A model generated the notes under the pieces. The model searched no databases, was not told where the DNA came from, and saw only the letters and a list, made by a program, of their open reading frames with translations. A stretch of DNA of 64,000 bases from CAMEGH01 sp052103595 (GTDB lineage Bacteria > Patescibacteriota > Saccharimonadia > Saccharimonadales > Saccharimonadaceae), in contig JBQEKC010000001.1 of NCBI GenBank assembly GCA_052103595.1, positions 186,001 to 250,000 of the forward strand, written 5' to 3'. Of this stretch, positions 1 through 8,687 are shown one piece after another. Every line of letters starts with the position of its first letter. The stretch's first letter is position 1. The translations under genes and the position numbers were made by a program.

Positions 1-914
1 ACCACTTGCACGATCATATCGTCGTAATCAAACAGCGCGGCTTTCTTCATAATTTCAACGTACAGGCGGTAGACTTCTACGAGCGCGCGCAGTTTGGTTT
101 GTTGCTTGCTGGTTTTTAGGATGATAGTTTTGGTGGCATCGACGGTGAGCCATTGCTTTTTCCATTCGGTCAACGGTGGCGTGATTTTTGGGTGCTCGGC
201 AGCAGCGGCAAGCGCGCGTTGCAAGCTGGCACGAAGCGTGTCGCTGAGGCGCGGCAAGGCGGCGATTGGCTGCGGTTCGTTGATGTCGGCAAGTTCGGCG
301 GCGGCTTGGCCAAGCTTTTCGAACGTGGCTTTGCTAATGCGCCCGGCAAATACGTCGCGCAAAATTGGTTCGGCAATGGCGATCACTTCGTCGTTGGCGT
401 CAAGCACGGCGGTGAGTTCGTCGGCGCTTAAACCAGAACGTTTAATGTCCGAAATCGAACTTTTAATGGCGTTAATTGCGGTAAATTCGCCGTTCATAGT
501 AGTTTTGAGCGGATTATCGTACGGAAGCGCGGTTAAAATATCGGTTAAAATGCGGTGCTGATTGAGTTCATCAGCCGGCTGAAACTGCGCGCCACTGTAA
601 AAATGCTCGCGGTGGCGGCTCATAATGTCGCTGCCAAACGCGTGGAACGTATAAATGCTGACGTTGTACGCCTCGCGCCCAATAATGCTTGAAAGGCGTT
701 TTTGCATCGCAACCGAGCCGCTGTCGGTAAAGGTTAAGCACAAAATATTTTCTGGCAAGACATCTGTTTTTTGTAAGATATTTGCCGCGCGCATGCTGAG
801 CAGTTCGGTCTTGCCCGTGCCCGGCCCGGCCACCACCATCACCGGCCCATCGATCGTATCGACCGCCGTTTTTTGGTGCTGATTGAGGTTTTGGTAGCGC
901 GCTGTAAAGTCCAT
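1..914 (-). CDS. UvrD/Rep-type ATP-dependent DNA helicase, N-terminal part (C-terminus beyond window)
   Basis: Superfamily 1 3'-5' DNA helicase used in DNA repair or replication restart. The reading frame opens at ATG 914 and stays open to base 1, so about 304 residues are visible and the C-terminal motor half lies outside the window. The Walker A motif GPGTGKT sits near residue 30, preceded by a Q-motif-like NLNQHQKTAV stretch. LCLTFT (motif Ia) follows near residue 60. FDYDDMI near residue 300 is the motif II-associated signature of the UvrD family. The segment between them is long and helical, as in 1B domains. Which subtype (UvrD, PcrA or an AddA-like form) cannot be settled without the rest. 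No Shine-Dalgarno is obvious. Confidence 0.88.
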   Translation of the reverse strand, partial: MDFTARYQNLNQHQKTAVDTIDGPVMVVAGPGTGKTELLSMRAANILQKTDVLPENILCLTFTDSGSVAMQKRLSSIIGREAYNVSIYTFHAFGSDIMSRHREHFYSGAQFQPADELNQHRILTDILTALPYDNPLKTTMNGEFTAINAIKSSISDIKRSGLSADELTAVLDANDEVIAIAEPILRDVFAGRISKATFEKLGQAAAELADINEPQPIAALPRLSDTLRASLQRALAAAAEHPKITPPLTEWKKQWLTVDATKTIILKTSKQQTKLRALVEVYRLYVEIMKKAALFDYDDMIVQV

Positions 915-1017
915 ATACCCAGTTTACCATTTTTGCGGAGTTTGTGTGCTCGAGCGACGGTTTGTATTGGACAAATGAAAAGAGAGCAGTTTATTTAAAA
1001 GACATGCTCGGGTCTTT

Positions 1018-1492
1018 GCTAGTATCTTGATTGTTGACGCCTGGTTGTGCGACCTAGGAAAGGGCGCAGTAGTGACCGCGAAGGAACGAGTAGCTACATA
1101 CCCAGTCGTAGTACTGTCCGTTGACCTTCGGAGATTTCATCGTAGCGCCCCAGCTAGAGGGGCTTCCACTGCAGCCGACGCGCAGCTTGTATTGACTTGG
1201 CTGCGAGAGCGTGAACTGATAGCCGTTGCCGCCTGTCAGTGTCGCGTACCCGCTATTTGCGTTGTCGGCTTCAACCCATACTCCAACGAGCTGGTTGTTG
1301 CCGTAAAAGCAAGTTGCGCAGTGCCGGAGATTGTTCCGCTAGCTGCTGTTGCACTTGGCGCAGCACCTAGGGAGATTGCTGACGCCGCAAGGGTTGCGAC
1401 ACCAAGAACAGCCATCTTCTTCTTCTTCAGGGTTTGGATCATCGCAATGACCGCCTTTCTGATTTTGTCAGTTGGTCGATCAAGATACTAGC
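1018..1492. repeat. 14-bp perfect inverted repeat bracketing the secreted-protein pseudogene
   Basis: Arm 1 is GCTAGTATCTTGAT at 1018-1031 and arm 2 is its exact reverse complement at 1479-1492. The arms lie just outside the minus-strand gene at 1054-1442, in its 5' leader and its 3' flank. The same layout occurs with different arm sequences at 27551/27799, 48445/48845 and 48981/49371. Whether it acts as RNA pairing or as a DNA inverted repeat is unknown. Confidence 0.7.
1054..1442 (-). pseudogene. Small secreted protein with signal peptide, broken by a frameshift
   Basis: From ATG 1442 (AGAAAGGCGG lies upstream) the frame gives a classic signal peptide: a lysine-rich start (MIQTLKKKK), a hydrophobic core and a likely cleavage at SATAA near residue 34. 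That frame ends after 68 residues. A neighbouring frame, open from just after the signal peptide, continues with FYGNNQLVGVWVEADNANSG and ends at TAG 1054-1056 with several cysteines (VGCSGSP, WVCSY, HYCALS). A one-base loss in the T4 run near 1309 would join the two into a protein of about 129 residues. It is either a recent pseudogene or a sequencing error. The mature part matches no family I recognise. Confidence 0.6.
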
Positions 1493-1532
1493 CATTGATG
1501 ATAGTAGCGGGTAGCGCGACAAAAAGTAAGCC

Positions 1533-2075
1533 TTAAACAATAAAAATTCTAAAAATCGGAATTAATAAGATCATGGCTGCTGCGAGTATGAGTATGTAAG
1601 TAGCTAGTGCAAGAGTGCTAAGGTGCGGATCGGAAAGCTTAACTACGTAGCGCGTATGTGCGTATTCGTAGAGTCTTTCTATGCAAAGAATGGCAGTTAA
1701 AGCGACGAGTGATTCGAAAATGCTATTTGTAAAAAGGTGGTTTGCGATATTATTGAAGTGCTGCGGTAAGACAATAAAGATAAGGGCTGCAGATATAATC
1801 CACATTTGAGCGTCTATCGTCCGCCTGGCAAATAAAACGGTCAGGAAGATAAGTCCGTACAGTAGGGGCGCTGCGGCGGAATAGACGACGGCGGATAGGT
1901 CGTCTCCACTCATATTTTTGCTGATGCTGCCAATTAATATGCTGACACCTAGGAAGAGGACTAGAGTAGAACCGATGCTTGCTGTCCACGGTAATATATC
2001 CGCTTTGAGTATCATCGGGAATGTAATTTGTTTTGCGTGCCGATTGTCGTTTGCTATGCCGAGTAGGGTTTTCAC
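1533..2075 (-). CDS. Hypothetical membrane protein, about five TM segments
   Basis: I do not recognise this 180-residue protein. It has a short N-terminal cytoplasmic stretch followed by about five hydrophobic segments (roughly residues 30-50, 62-84, 91-107, 120-136 and 152-178) with few charged loops. The start is GTG at 2075 with AAGGAC about 8 bases upstream, which decides against later starts. A TACAAT box near 2130 would give a leader of about 50 nt. It stands alone between the secreted pseudogene and a divergent hypothetical gene, so context gives no role. Confidence 0.6.
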   Translation of the reverse strand: MKTLLGIANDNRHAKQITFPMILKADILPWTASIGSTLVLFLGVSILIGSISKNMSGDDLSAVVYSAAAPLLYGLIFLTVLFARRTIDAQMWIISAALIFIVLPQHFNNIANHLFTNSIFESLVALTAILCIERLYEYAHTRYVVKLSDPHLSTLALATYILILAAAMILLIPIFRIFIV

Positions 2076-2231
2076 CTAATCGTCCTTAGTGTGTATTCTG
2101 TTATTTTTAACGTTCATGAGTTTATTGTATCATTTTTAAAATTTTAGGCATCGAAAGCAGACGCTAAGGAGTGACTAATGTATTTCAGTCCTCGTATTCA
2201 CATCCCCTCACCTCTGGTGTATACTATACTC

Positions 2232-2720
2232 ATGAAGAACGAGCTACTGGATTCTGTCGCGATCGAGCAAATTGCCAAAGATCGATTTGGGATTAATTTT
2301 GAAGTTCAGCAGATGGTTGCACAAGAAATTCCTATTAGCTTAACAGGCACGGCGAGCGTATTTTTGACGAAAAAGAAGCAACTATATGTGTATATTCATG
2401 CTAAATCGCCGTTGGTGCTTGGCGATGTGCAAAAAATTGTGGCGCGTATTGGTTTGCGCCCAGAATTGTATATTCCACCAAAAGGCCGTTCGGCGTATTT
2501 TGACGATATCGGCCGCGACAAATTCCGCCAAGTCTACCCTGGTCGCGGGCACATCACTGACGCAGATATTCGCTTTTACCGCACGCTTGCACCGTACAAC
2601 CCTGCCCTAGTGCTCATTAGCGAGGTCAAAGAAGGTATGATTCGTCAGTTTGATGTTGATGCTAAGGGAAACTGGCGCCCCGCGACACGTTTTGCGTACC
2701 GGCGAATTGCCACAAGCTAA
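2232..2720 (+). CDS. Conserved-looking hypothetical protein, leaderless
   Basis: A 162-residue soluble protein of unknown function. The frame is open further upstream (to 2178), but the ATG at 2232 is preferred because a TATACT box at 2220-2225 places the transcription start exactly on the A of that ATG. No Shine-Dalgarno is present. The protein shows no signal peptide or membrane segment. It has a beta-rich central part (SVFLTKKKQLYVYIHAKS) and a basic, aromatic C-terminal half (FRQVYPGRGH, FAYRRIATS) that could bind nucleic acid, but this is only composition. It converges on tag, ending 6 bases before the tag stop. Confidence 0.65.
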   Translation: MKNELLDSVAIEQIAKDRFGINFEVQQMVAQEIPISLTGTASVFLTKKKQLYVYIHAKSPLVLGDVQKIVARIGLRPELYIPPKGRSAYFDDIGRDKFRQVYPGRGHITDADIRFYRTLAPYNPALVLISEVKEGMIRQFDVDAKGNWRPATRFAYRRIATS

Positions 2721-2726
2721 CGCAAG

Positions 2727-3311
2727 TTAGGCTGCACCGCGTTCGTGCGCATTTCGAAAATCGCACGACACCAAATGGTCATTCACCATGCCAATCGATT
2801 GCATGAATGCATACATAATGGTGCCGCCCACAAAGGTAAAACCGCGCTTTTTCAAATCCTTGCTAATTTCGTTTGAAAGCGGCGTGTGTGCCGGCGTTTG
2901 CTCTTGGAGTTCAAGCGAATTCACGATGGTTTTGCCATTCGTGTAGCGCCACAAATACGCTTTGAGCGAGCCAAACTCTTCGCGCAACACAAAGTAGGCT
3001 TTGGCGTTGCGAACCGCGGCACGCACTTTTAGCCGGTTGCGAATAATGCCGCTGTTTTGCAAAAGTTCGGCGATTTTCGCTTCGTCGTACGTGATGAGAA
3101 TTGCTGGGTCAAAGTTGTCGTAGGCTTCGCACAGTGCATCCATTTTTTTCAGAATGGTTAGCCAGCTAAGGCCGGCTTGTTGGCCTTCCAGCTGCAACAT
3201 TTTAAACAATTGTTTGTCATCGTGAACTGGCACGCCCCAGACGGTGTCGTGATATTCTTGTTCAAGTTGGCTTTGATTCGCCCAGTCGCAGCGCGTGAGT
3301 TGCGTAGCCAT
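2727..3311 (-). CDS. tag: DNA-3-methyladenine glycosylase I
   Basis: Base-excision repair enzyme removing 3-methyladenine from alkylated DNA. Its 194 residues match the family length. Signatures of the Tag family are visible: RCDWA near residue 8, YHDTVWG near 20, the EGQQAGLSW motif near 43 containing the conserved Trp, and the C-terminal FVGGTIMYAFMQSIGMVNDH block followed by a Cys and His that help form the Tag zinc site. It starts 6 bases after the stop of the upstream methyltransferase gene on the same strand, so the two are probably co-transcribed. Confidence 0.95.
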   Translation of the reverse strand: MATQLTRCDWANQSQLEQEYHDTVWGVPVHDDKQLFKMLQLEGQQAGLSWLTILKKMDALCEAYDNFDPAILITYDEAKIAELLQNSGIIRNRLKVRAAVRNAKAYFVLREEFGSLKAYLWRYTNGKTIVNSLELQEQTPAHTPLSNEISKDLKKRGFTFVGGTIMYAFMQSIGMVNDHLVSCDFRNAHERGAA

Positions 3312-3317
3312 GCTACC

Positions 3318-4637
3318 CTACTTTTTGTCCAAAATTACCAGATGTTCTATGTGCGGTGTGCGCGGGAAGAAATTGTAGCCTTTGTGTGCTCGAATGCCAT
3401 ACGTTTCAGCGAGAAGCGCAACGTCACGCGCCTGCGTTACGGGGTTGCAACTAAGGTAAATAATGCGTTCCGGTGCTTGTTCGAGCAACGTGTTGATAAC
3501 GTCTTGGTGCAAGCCAGCGCGCGGCGGATCGACAATAATTGTGGCGTCTTTGTGGATGTGTTCGAGGGCTTTTTCACTTGGCGCTAGTACGGCTGTGGCC
3601 GTAGCTTCGCGGCCGAGCGCAGCAATATTGCGCTGCATTTCGCGCACGGCGTGTTCGTTAATTTCCACCAAGGTGACGTTTTCGCCACCAATCGTCAGGC
3701 CAATCGAGCCAACGCCCGCGTACAAATCAACCACTGGTCGTGCGTCGCCTTGTGGTGTGTTCGCAGTGTTGATCCACTCTTGCATGTCTTTCAAGGCTTG
3801 TTCGTACACCGGCAAATTAATTTGGAAAAATCCTTCTGTCGCGTAGGTAAATGGCACGCCCAAAATGGTGTCGGTTAGTGCTTCGCGGCCATATTGCTGC
3901 AAGCGTTTGGTAATAACGCTGGCGGGGCTTTTTGGGTTAGAAAAAATTAGCTCAAAGCCGGCAATGTTCATGGCGGTCAGCTCGGCTTCAGTAAAGACAT
4001 CAAACGTGTCGTCTTTGACGTACAATTGAGCAATCACCTCGCCTGCTTGGCTGGCGCGCACAAGCAGCGTTTTTAGGCTGAACGCTTCAAGTCCGCGTGC
4101 TCGCAATACGTCGCGAATACGCACGGCAGCTTCGGTAATCGCAGGGCTGGCCAGGCTGGTTTTTTCGATCGGGATTTTGCCTTTTGTGCCGCGGCGAAAG
4201 AACGCCAAATCTAGCTGATTTGTGTCGTTATCCCACCACCAGCTGTATTCGATTTTGTTGCGATATTCGAGCGCGCGGCCATCGGTGTAGGTTTCGATGG
4301 CGTTTGGCAAAACAATATCGTGTAGCTCAAACGCTTCTTCAATTAATGCAGATTTATAGTGCGATTCTTTGGCGAAATCAAGAATTTGCCACGGGCTCGT
4401 GCTAAGGTAGCTGGTTGGGTCGACCGGCTCAACGCGCTCGCCGCTCACTTCTTCAATAGTAGTAGCGACGGCTTCAATAAAGCTTGATTTTTTCTTCGTT
4501 TGCTGAATGGTTGCGGTCTCGCCGGGCAGTACGCCCCATGCAAATACTTTTTTGCCGCTGGGCAGTTGCCCGATGGTTTGCCCGCCACCGACAATGTGGC
4601 TGAACGGAATGTGTTCGAATATAACTGGTTGTTTCAT
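3318..4637 (-). CDS. 23S rRNA (uracil-C5)-methyltransferase, RumA/RlmD/TrmA family
   Basis: S-adenosylmethionine-dependent m5U methyltransferase of rRNA or tRNA. An N-terminal TRAM-like beta domain (GQTIGQLPSGKKVFAWGVLPGE) is followed by a central domain and a Rossmann methyltransferase domain with VVDLYAGVGSIGL (SAM binding), DPPRAGL and the catalytic LSCNP motif near residue 405. The cysteines of the RlmD iron-sulphur cluster are not evident in the N-terminal half, so the exact target (U1939, U747 or tRNA U54) is open. Three in-frame starts exist. ATG 4637 is favoured because TAAAAT lies at leaderless spacing before it. It shares an operon with tag. Confidence 0.88.
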   Translation of the reverse strand: MKQPVIFEHIPFSHIVGGGQTIGQLPSGKKVFAWGVLPGETATIQQTKKKSSFIEAVATTIEEVSGERVEPVDPTSYLSTSPWQILDFAKESHYKSALIEEAFELHDIVLPNAIETYTDGRALEYRNKIEYSWWWDNDTNQLDLAFFRRGTKGKIPIEKTSLASPAITEAAVRIRDVLRARGLEAFSLKTLLVRASQAGEVIAQLYVKDDTFDVFTEAELTAMNIAGFELIFSNPKSPASVITKRLQQYGREALTDTILGVPFTYATEGFFQINLPVYEQALKDMQEWINTANTPQGDARPVVDLYAGVGSIGLTIGGENVTLVEINEHAVREMQRNIAALGREATATAVLAPSEKALEHIHKDATIIVDPPRAGLHQDVINTLLEQAPERIIYLSCNPVTQARDVALLAETYGIRAHKGYNFFPRTPHIEHLVILDKK

Positions 4638-4692
4638 TCCTTTCATTTTACCATGTAGCGCGGGTAACAGATAATGTGCTACCATAAAGCTA

Positions 4693-6660
4693 ATGGCTAC
4701 GAAAAAAACTTTGCTCGATTACGATGAATGGCTGCGGCCGTTTGCCGACAACGTAAAGCAACGCGACAAGCATATAAAAGCAGCGCGTCAGCGTATTTTG
4801 GGCGACAAAACGCCGCACGAATTTGCGCTGGGCTGGCACTACTTTGGTTTGCACCAAACGGCGGATGGTTGGGTGTTGCGCGAATGGGCGCCTAACGCCA
4901 CTGCAATTTATTTAGTGAGCGAAAAGAACGGCTGGCGGGAAGACGAAGCGTATGGTTTTTCGTTCAAGGCGGATGGTCAGTGGGAGCTGAAGTTGCCGGC
5001 CAATGCACTGAAGCACGGCGATCACTACAAGCTATTGATCTATTGGGACGCTGGGCGCGCTAGCGGGTTCCGCATTCCGGCGTATGCAAATTATGTTGTG
5101 CAGGACGACGACACCAAGGTGTTTGATGCTGTTGTGTGGCAGCCACGCAAGCCCTACGAATGGAAGCATCGCCGCCCGGCAGCGCCAAAAACCCCACTCA
5201 TCTACGAAGCGCACGTTGGCATGGCGAGCGCCGAAGAAAAAGTCGCTAGCTACAAAGCCTTTACAAAACACATTTTGCCGCGCATCAAAAAACTTGGTTA
5301 CAATACCATCCAGCTCATGGCCGTCGCTGAACACCCCTACTACGGCAGTTTTGGCTATCACGTGGCAAACTTTTTTGCGCCAAGCTCGCGTTTTGGCACA
5401 CCTGACGAACTAAAAGAACTGGTTGATACTGCGCACGGCATGGGCCTTCGCGTAATTATGGATATCGTGCATTCACATTCGGTCAAAAATGAAGAAGAAG
5501 GCCTGAGTAATTTTGCGGGCGATCCGGGGCAATATTTTCATGCGGGCGAGCGCGGCAACCACAGCCAGTGGGATTCGCGAACGTTTGATTATGGCAAGCC
5601 GCAAGTCGCCCACTTTTTGCTGAGCAACGTGCGCTATTGGCTGGATGAATTCCGGTTTGATGGCTACCGGTTTGACGGCGTTACCAGTATGCTATATACG
5701 CACCACGGCCTTGGCAAAGATTTTACCGGCTACGATGATTACTTTGGTGAAGAGGTAGAATTAGACAGTTTGGCGTATTTGCAAATGGCCAACGACGTAG
5801 CGCACCAAACGTTAGAAAGTAGTTTGACGATCGCCGAAGATACCAGCGGTATGCCGGGCCTGGCGCTTGCAACGCAAAAAGGCGGCATCGGGTTTGACTA
5901 TCGCCTGAGCATGGGCGTGCCTGATTTGTGGATTAAAACGCTCAAAGAAAAGCAAGACGAAGAATGGGATTTGGGGCATTTATTTTACGAACTGATTGCG
6001 TCGCGCCCAGAAGAGCGCGTAATTAGCTACGCCGAAAGCCACGACCAAGCCTTGGTTGGCGACAAAACTATCATGTTCCGCCTGGCAGACAAAGCTATGT
6101 ATTGGCACATGGAAGCGAGCAATCAAAACCTAGAAATCGTGCGCGCCATGAGCCTGCACAAAATGATTCGCCTGCTGACCGCAAGCACGCACGGCGGCGG
6201 CTACCTCACGTTTATGGGCAACGAATTTGGTCACCCGGAATGGATTGATTTCCCGCGTGAAGGCAATGATTGGTCGTATCAACATGCGCGCCGACGCTGG
6301 GATTTGGCCGATGACGGCTTGCTAAAGTACCAGTATTTGCAGGCGTTCGACGAAGCAATGATTGGTCTGGTGGCAAAACTCGCGGGCGATTTTCATTACA
6401 TTACCATCAAGCAAGATGATGGCGTGGTGAGTTTTGTGCGGGATGATTTCGTGTTTATTTTTAACTTCTCACCGAACGAATCGTACACGGATTATGCCAT
6501 TCCAACGTTTGATGGCACGTATGAAGTAGCGCTTAATTCGGATGACACAATCTTTGACGGCCAAGGTTTGGTCGACGACAACACAACTTATATCGCCACG
6601 CACAATGCTCTAAAGGTGTATATCCCAGCGCGCTCTGCGTTAGTGTTGAAACGTCAGTAG
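4693..6660 (+). CDS. glgB: 1,4-alpha-glucan branching enzyme (GH13)
   Basis: Makes alpha-1,6 branches in glycogen-like alpha-glucan. The 655 residues comprise an N-terminal CBM48-like domain (WVLREWAPNATAIYLV), a GH13 TIM barrel and a C-terminal beta domain. Catalytic motifs are present: DGYRFDGVTSM (nucleophile Asp near 328), IAEDTSGMP (acid/base Glu near 381) and YAESHDQ (Asp near 452). The layout resembles the eukaryote-like GBE branch more than classic E. coli GlgB. TACCAT at 4680-4685, preceded by TGC, puts the start one base before the ATG, so the mRNA is probably leaderless. It converges on glgP and shares its terminator. Confidence 0.95.
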   Translation: MATKKTLLDYDEWLRPFADNVKQRDKHIKAARQRILGDKTPHEFALGWHYFGLHQTADGWVLREWAPNATAIYLVSEKNGWREDEAYGFSFKADGQWELKLPANALKHGDHYKLLIYWDAGRASGFRIPAYANYVVQDDDTKVFDAVVWQPRKPYEWKHRRPAAPKTPLIYEAHVGMASAEEKVASYKAFTKHILPRIKKLGYNTIQLMAVAEHPYYGSFGYHVANFFAPSSRFGTPDELKELVDTAHGMGLRVIMDIVHSHSVKNEEEGLSNFAGDPGQYFHAGERGNHSQWDSRTFDYGKPQVAHFLLSNVRYWLDEFRFDGYRFDGVTSMLYTHHGLGKDFTGYDDYFGEEVELDSLAYLQMANDVAHQTLESSLTIAEDTSGMPGLALATQKGGIGFDYRLSMGVPDLWIKTLKEKQDEEWDLGHLFYELIASRPEERVISYAESHDQALVGDKTIMFRLADKAMYWHMEASNQNLEIVRAMSLHKMIRLLTASTHGGGYLTFMGNEFGHPEWIDFPREGNDWSYQHARRRWDLADDGLLKYQYLQAFDEAMIGLVAKLAGDFHYITIKQDDGVVSFVRDDFVFIFNFSPNESYTDYAIPTFDGTYEVALNSDDTIFDGQGLVDDNTTYIATHNALKVYIPARSALVLKRQ

Positions 6661-6678
6661 TAATTTATTGTTACAAAT

Positions 6679-6714
6679 AAAAAACAGCTTCCTATTTATG
6701 GAAGCTGTTTTTTG
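6679..6714. terminator. Bidirectional terminator between glgB and glgP
   Basis: A perfect hairpin AAAACAGCTTCC / GGAAGCTGTTTT with a 6-7 base loop has A and T runs on both sides. It serves both convergent genes. Confidence 0.85.
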
Positions 6715-6720
6715 TGGTTG

Positions 6721-8451
6721 CTAGTCCTGAATAAACAATTGCAGATATTTTGCCATCATGCGCGGGCCAGAAATCACTGGCAAATACGCGGTAAGTGAAC
6801 GAACAAGTTCGCGTTTATACGCGCTGTCGTCGCGAATGATTTTGGTGGCTTCTTCCATGTTGTAGTAGAGTGAATCTGCTTCGTTTTCACCCGAGACTTC
6901 AAGGCACGCAATCGGCTGCACGTCTGCAACACCGCCATCGGGTGTCGAGATAAGAAGCTTCATGTTCGCAACATCCTTCATCCATGATGTACCGCAAGCT
7001 TCCTCACCTACCACTGGCACGTTGATGGCACAATCTGCGCCAAATGAAAGCGCCTGTCCAACTTCTTCGTCGTAATCCTGAATGTAATGAACGCGCTCGC
7101 GCAAAACTGGATTATGGTGAACAAGTGTCAAGATACGCTTGAGCTCTTGCTTCATTTGCTCATCGTTTGGATGCGGTTTACCAGTCATGATGATGTGCGC
7201 ATTTTGCTCGTGAAGAATGTGCGCCAAACGATCTGGATCACCAAAAATCATGTCTGGGCGTTTGTAGCCAGCAAAGCGGCGTTTGAAATCGAAGATAAGC
7301 GCATCGTGCGGAATAACTGTCGCGTGGCCGTACTGGTTTTTGCGGTGGCGAAGCACGGTATTCAAGTGTTCACGACCAGCTTGGCGAAGTTGGCGCACGG
7401 TATTCATGTCAAGCATCTGAAGGCGTGCTTGGTAATCGTTGCTTGGCAAATCGGCTGCGTTGAGAATACCGCTAATGTGGTAAAAGTTTTCGATTTTTGG
7501 CAAAATCCATTTGCGTGAAATGCCGTTAGTGACAGCTTCGAAGTCAACTTTGCTGCCATAGCGGTCACGAAAATCTGCCACGCGTGCGTGCAGTTTGCTG
7601 ACACCGCTTTTTTTGCCAGCAAGTTCGATTGTTAGCAAGCTAAGCTTCATGCGACCTTCGTGGTTAAACAGGCCGTTTATCCATTCTTTCAATTCGCCGC
7701 TAAAAATATTTGGGTAGACAAAATGTTCAAACTGCGCGCGGTTAAACTCACCTTCTACGGCAGGAACAAGTGTGTGGTTGGTGTAAAGAATTTGCTGACG
7801 AAGAATTTCAAGTGCTTTGTCGAGTGACTTTTCGGTGCGCAGTAAATCATCTAAACGGGCAACGGCGGCAAAGACAGTTGGCGCTTCATTAAGTTGCATG
7901 TAAAGCGCTTCAATTCCCTGCATTTTGAGCGCCTTAAAGCCGCCGAAGCCAAGCGCAACTTCTTGGTAGAGGCGGTGATCGCCACTGTTGCTGCCTGGGT
8001 AGAGTTCGCCAAAATTTGGTTCGGTAATGGTAACAATACGGGTTGAACCGTGCGTGCGATCGTAGACGTCAAGCGGTACGACCGTATCGACCGTTGTACT
8101 AATGCTGGTGTTACAGAACTTGCGATATGCCGGCCCTGGCACAATGGTGTGATGTTCTTCTTTTTGCCAAAAGTTATCAAGCGTTTGATGGCTTTCAGTG
8201 GTGTAAAACGGCGTAATAACAACCATTGGCAATCCAAGCTGTTGCGCTGTGCGGCGTGTATCAGCAGCGAGAATACCAAGCCCGCCACCACCTTTGATGT
8301 TGTTTTCGTCTTTATCGTAAAACTCCATCGTCCAGTAAAGTAGTGGCTTTTCTGGCGAAAGCAGCGCAGCAATCTCGTCGATATCCTTTACTTCGCCTTC
8401 GTAAAAGACGTTTGACTCTTTGGCTAGTTCAACAAACCGCTGGATATTCAC
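6721..8451 (-). CDS. glgP: Alpha-glucan phosphorylase, short GT35-like form
   Basis: Phosphorolytic release of glucose-1-phosphate from alpha-glucan, PLP-dependent. At 576 residues it is far shorter than classical ~800-residue phosphorylases, as in the short bacterial/archaeal subfamily. Visible motifs are the substrate loop KGGGGLGILAADTRR near residue 53, FDFKRRFAGYKRPDMIF near 385 (its lysines align with the PLP region) and EEACGTSWMKD near 480, the equivalent of the phosphate-binding GTSGMK. The GTG start at 8451 has GGGGAG 9 bases upstream. TACAAT at 8493-8498 is the likely -10 box, giving a leader of about 40 nt. It pairs functionally with the convergent glgB. Confidence 0.9.
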   Translation of the reverse strand: MNIQRFVELAKESNVFYEGEVKDIDEIAALLSPEKPLLYWTMEFYDKDENNIKGGGGLGILAADTRRTAQQLGLPMVVITPFYTTESHQTLDNFWQKEEHHTIVPGPAYRKFCNTSISTTVDTVVPLDVYDRTHGSTRIVTITEPNFGELYPGSNSGDHRLYQEVALGFGGFKALKMQGIEALYMQLNEAPTVFAAVARLDDLLRTEKSLDKALEILRQQILYTNHTLVPAVEGEFNRAQFEHFVYPNIFSGELKEWINGLFNHEGRMKLSLLTIELAGKKSGVSKLHARVADFRDRYGSKVDFEAVTNGISRKWILPKIENFYHISGILNAADLPSNDYQARLQMLDMNTVRQLRQAGREHLNTVLRHRKNQYGHATVIPHDALIFDFKRRFAGYKRPDMIFGDPDRLAHILHEQNAHIIMTGKPHPNDEQMKQELKRILTLVHHNPVLRERVHYIQDYDEEVGQALSFGADCAINVPVVGEEACGTSWMKDVANMKLLISTPDGGVADVQPIACLEVSGENEADSLYYNMEEATKIIRDDSAYKRELVRSLTAYLPVISGPRMMAKYLQLFIQD

Positions 8452-8544
8452 CCTATTCTCCCCTGTATTATTGTGTATATTGCTTTTGTTTTATTGTAGC
8501 AGGTTGCGAGCGCTTATGCTATGGCAGAGAGAGGTGGAAAACAA

Positions 8545-8576
8545 AGAAAAACCGAGCATTGATCGACGGTTTTCTT
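8545..8576 (-). terminator. Terminator downstream of the PhyH-like gene
   Basis: Hairpin with AAAACCG / CGGTTTT arms and a 12-base loop. Read on the minus strand it ends in TTTTTC. The rest of the 236-base gap (8452-8687) holds the glgP promoter and shows no other feature. Confidence 0.6.
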
Positions 8577-8687
8577 CGCTGGAGCTAGGATGTGATAATG
8601 TATCTTTTTAGATGAGTTAGCTCTTAACCTTACTGAGTTAGATATCATTCACGAGAGATGAACGAGAAGTCTGATTCGTACGCAGTA

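Noticed and set aside
571..930. 119-codon minus-strand frame at the left end
   Set aside because: It is in another frame of the helicase gene, which has clear motifs.
1027..1491. 154-codon open frame on the plus strand across the secreted-protein region
   Set aside because: It is antisense to a signal-peptide gene with a Shine-Dalgarno, and its product shows no coherent domain.
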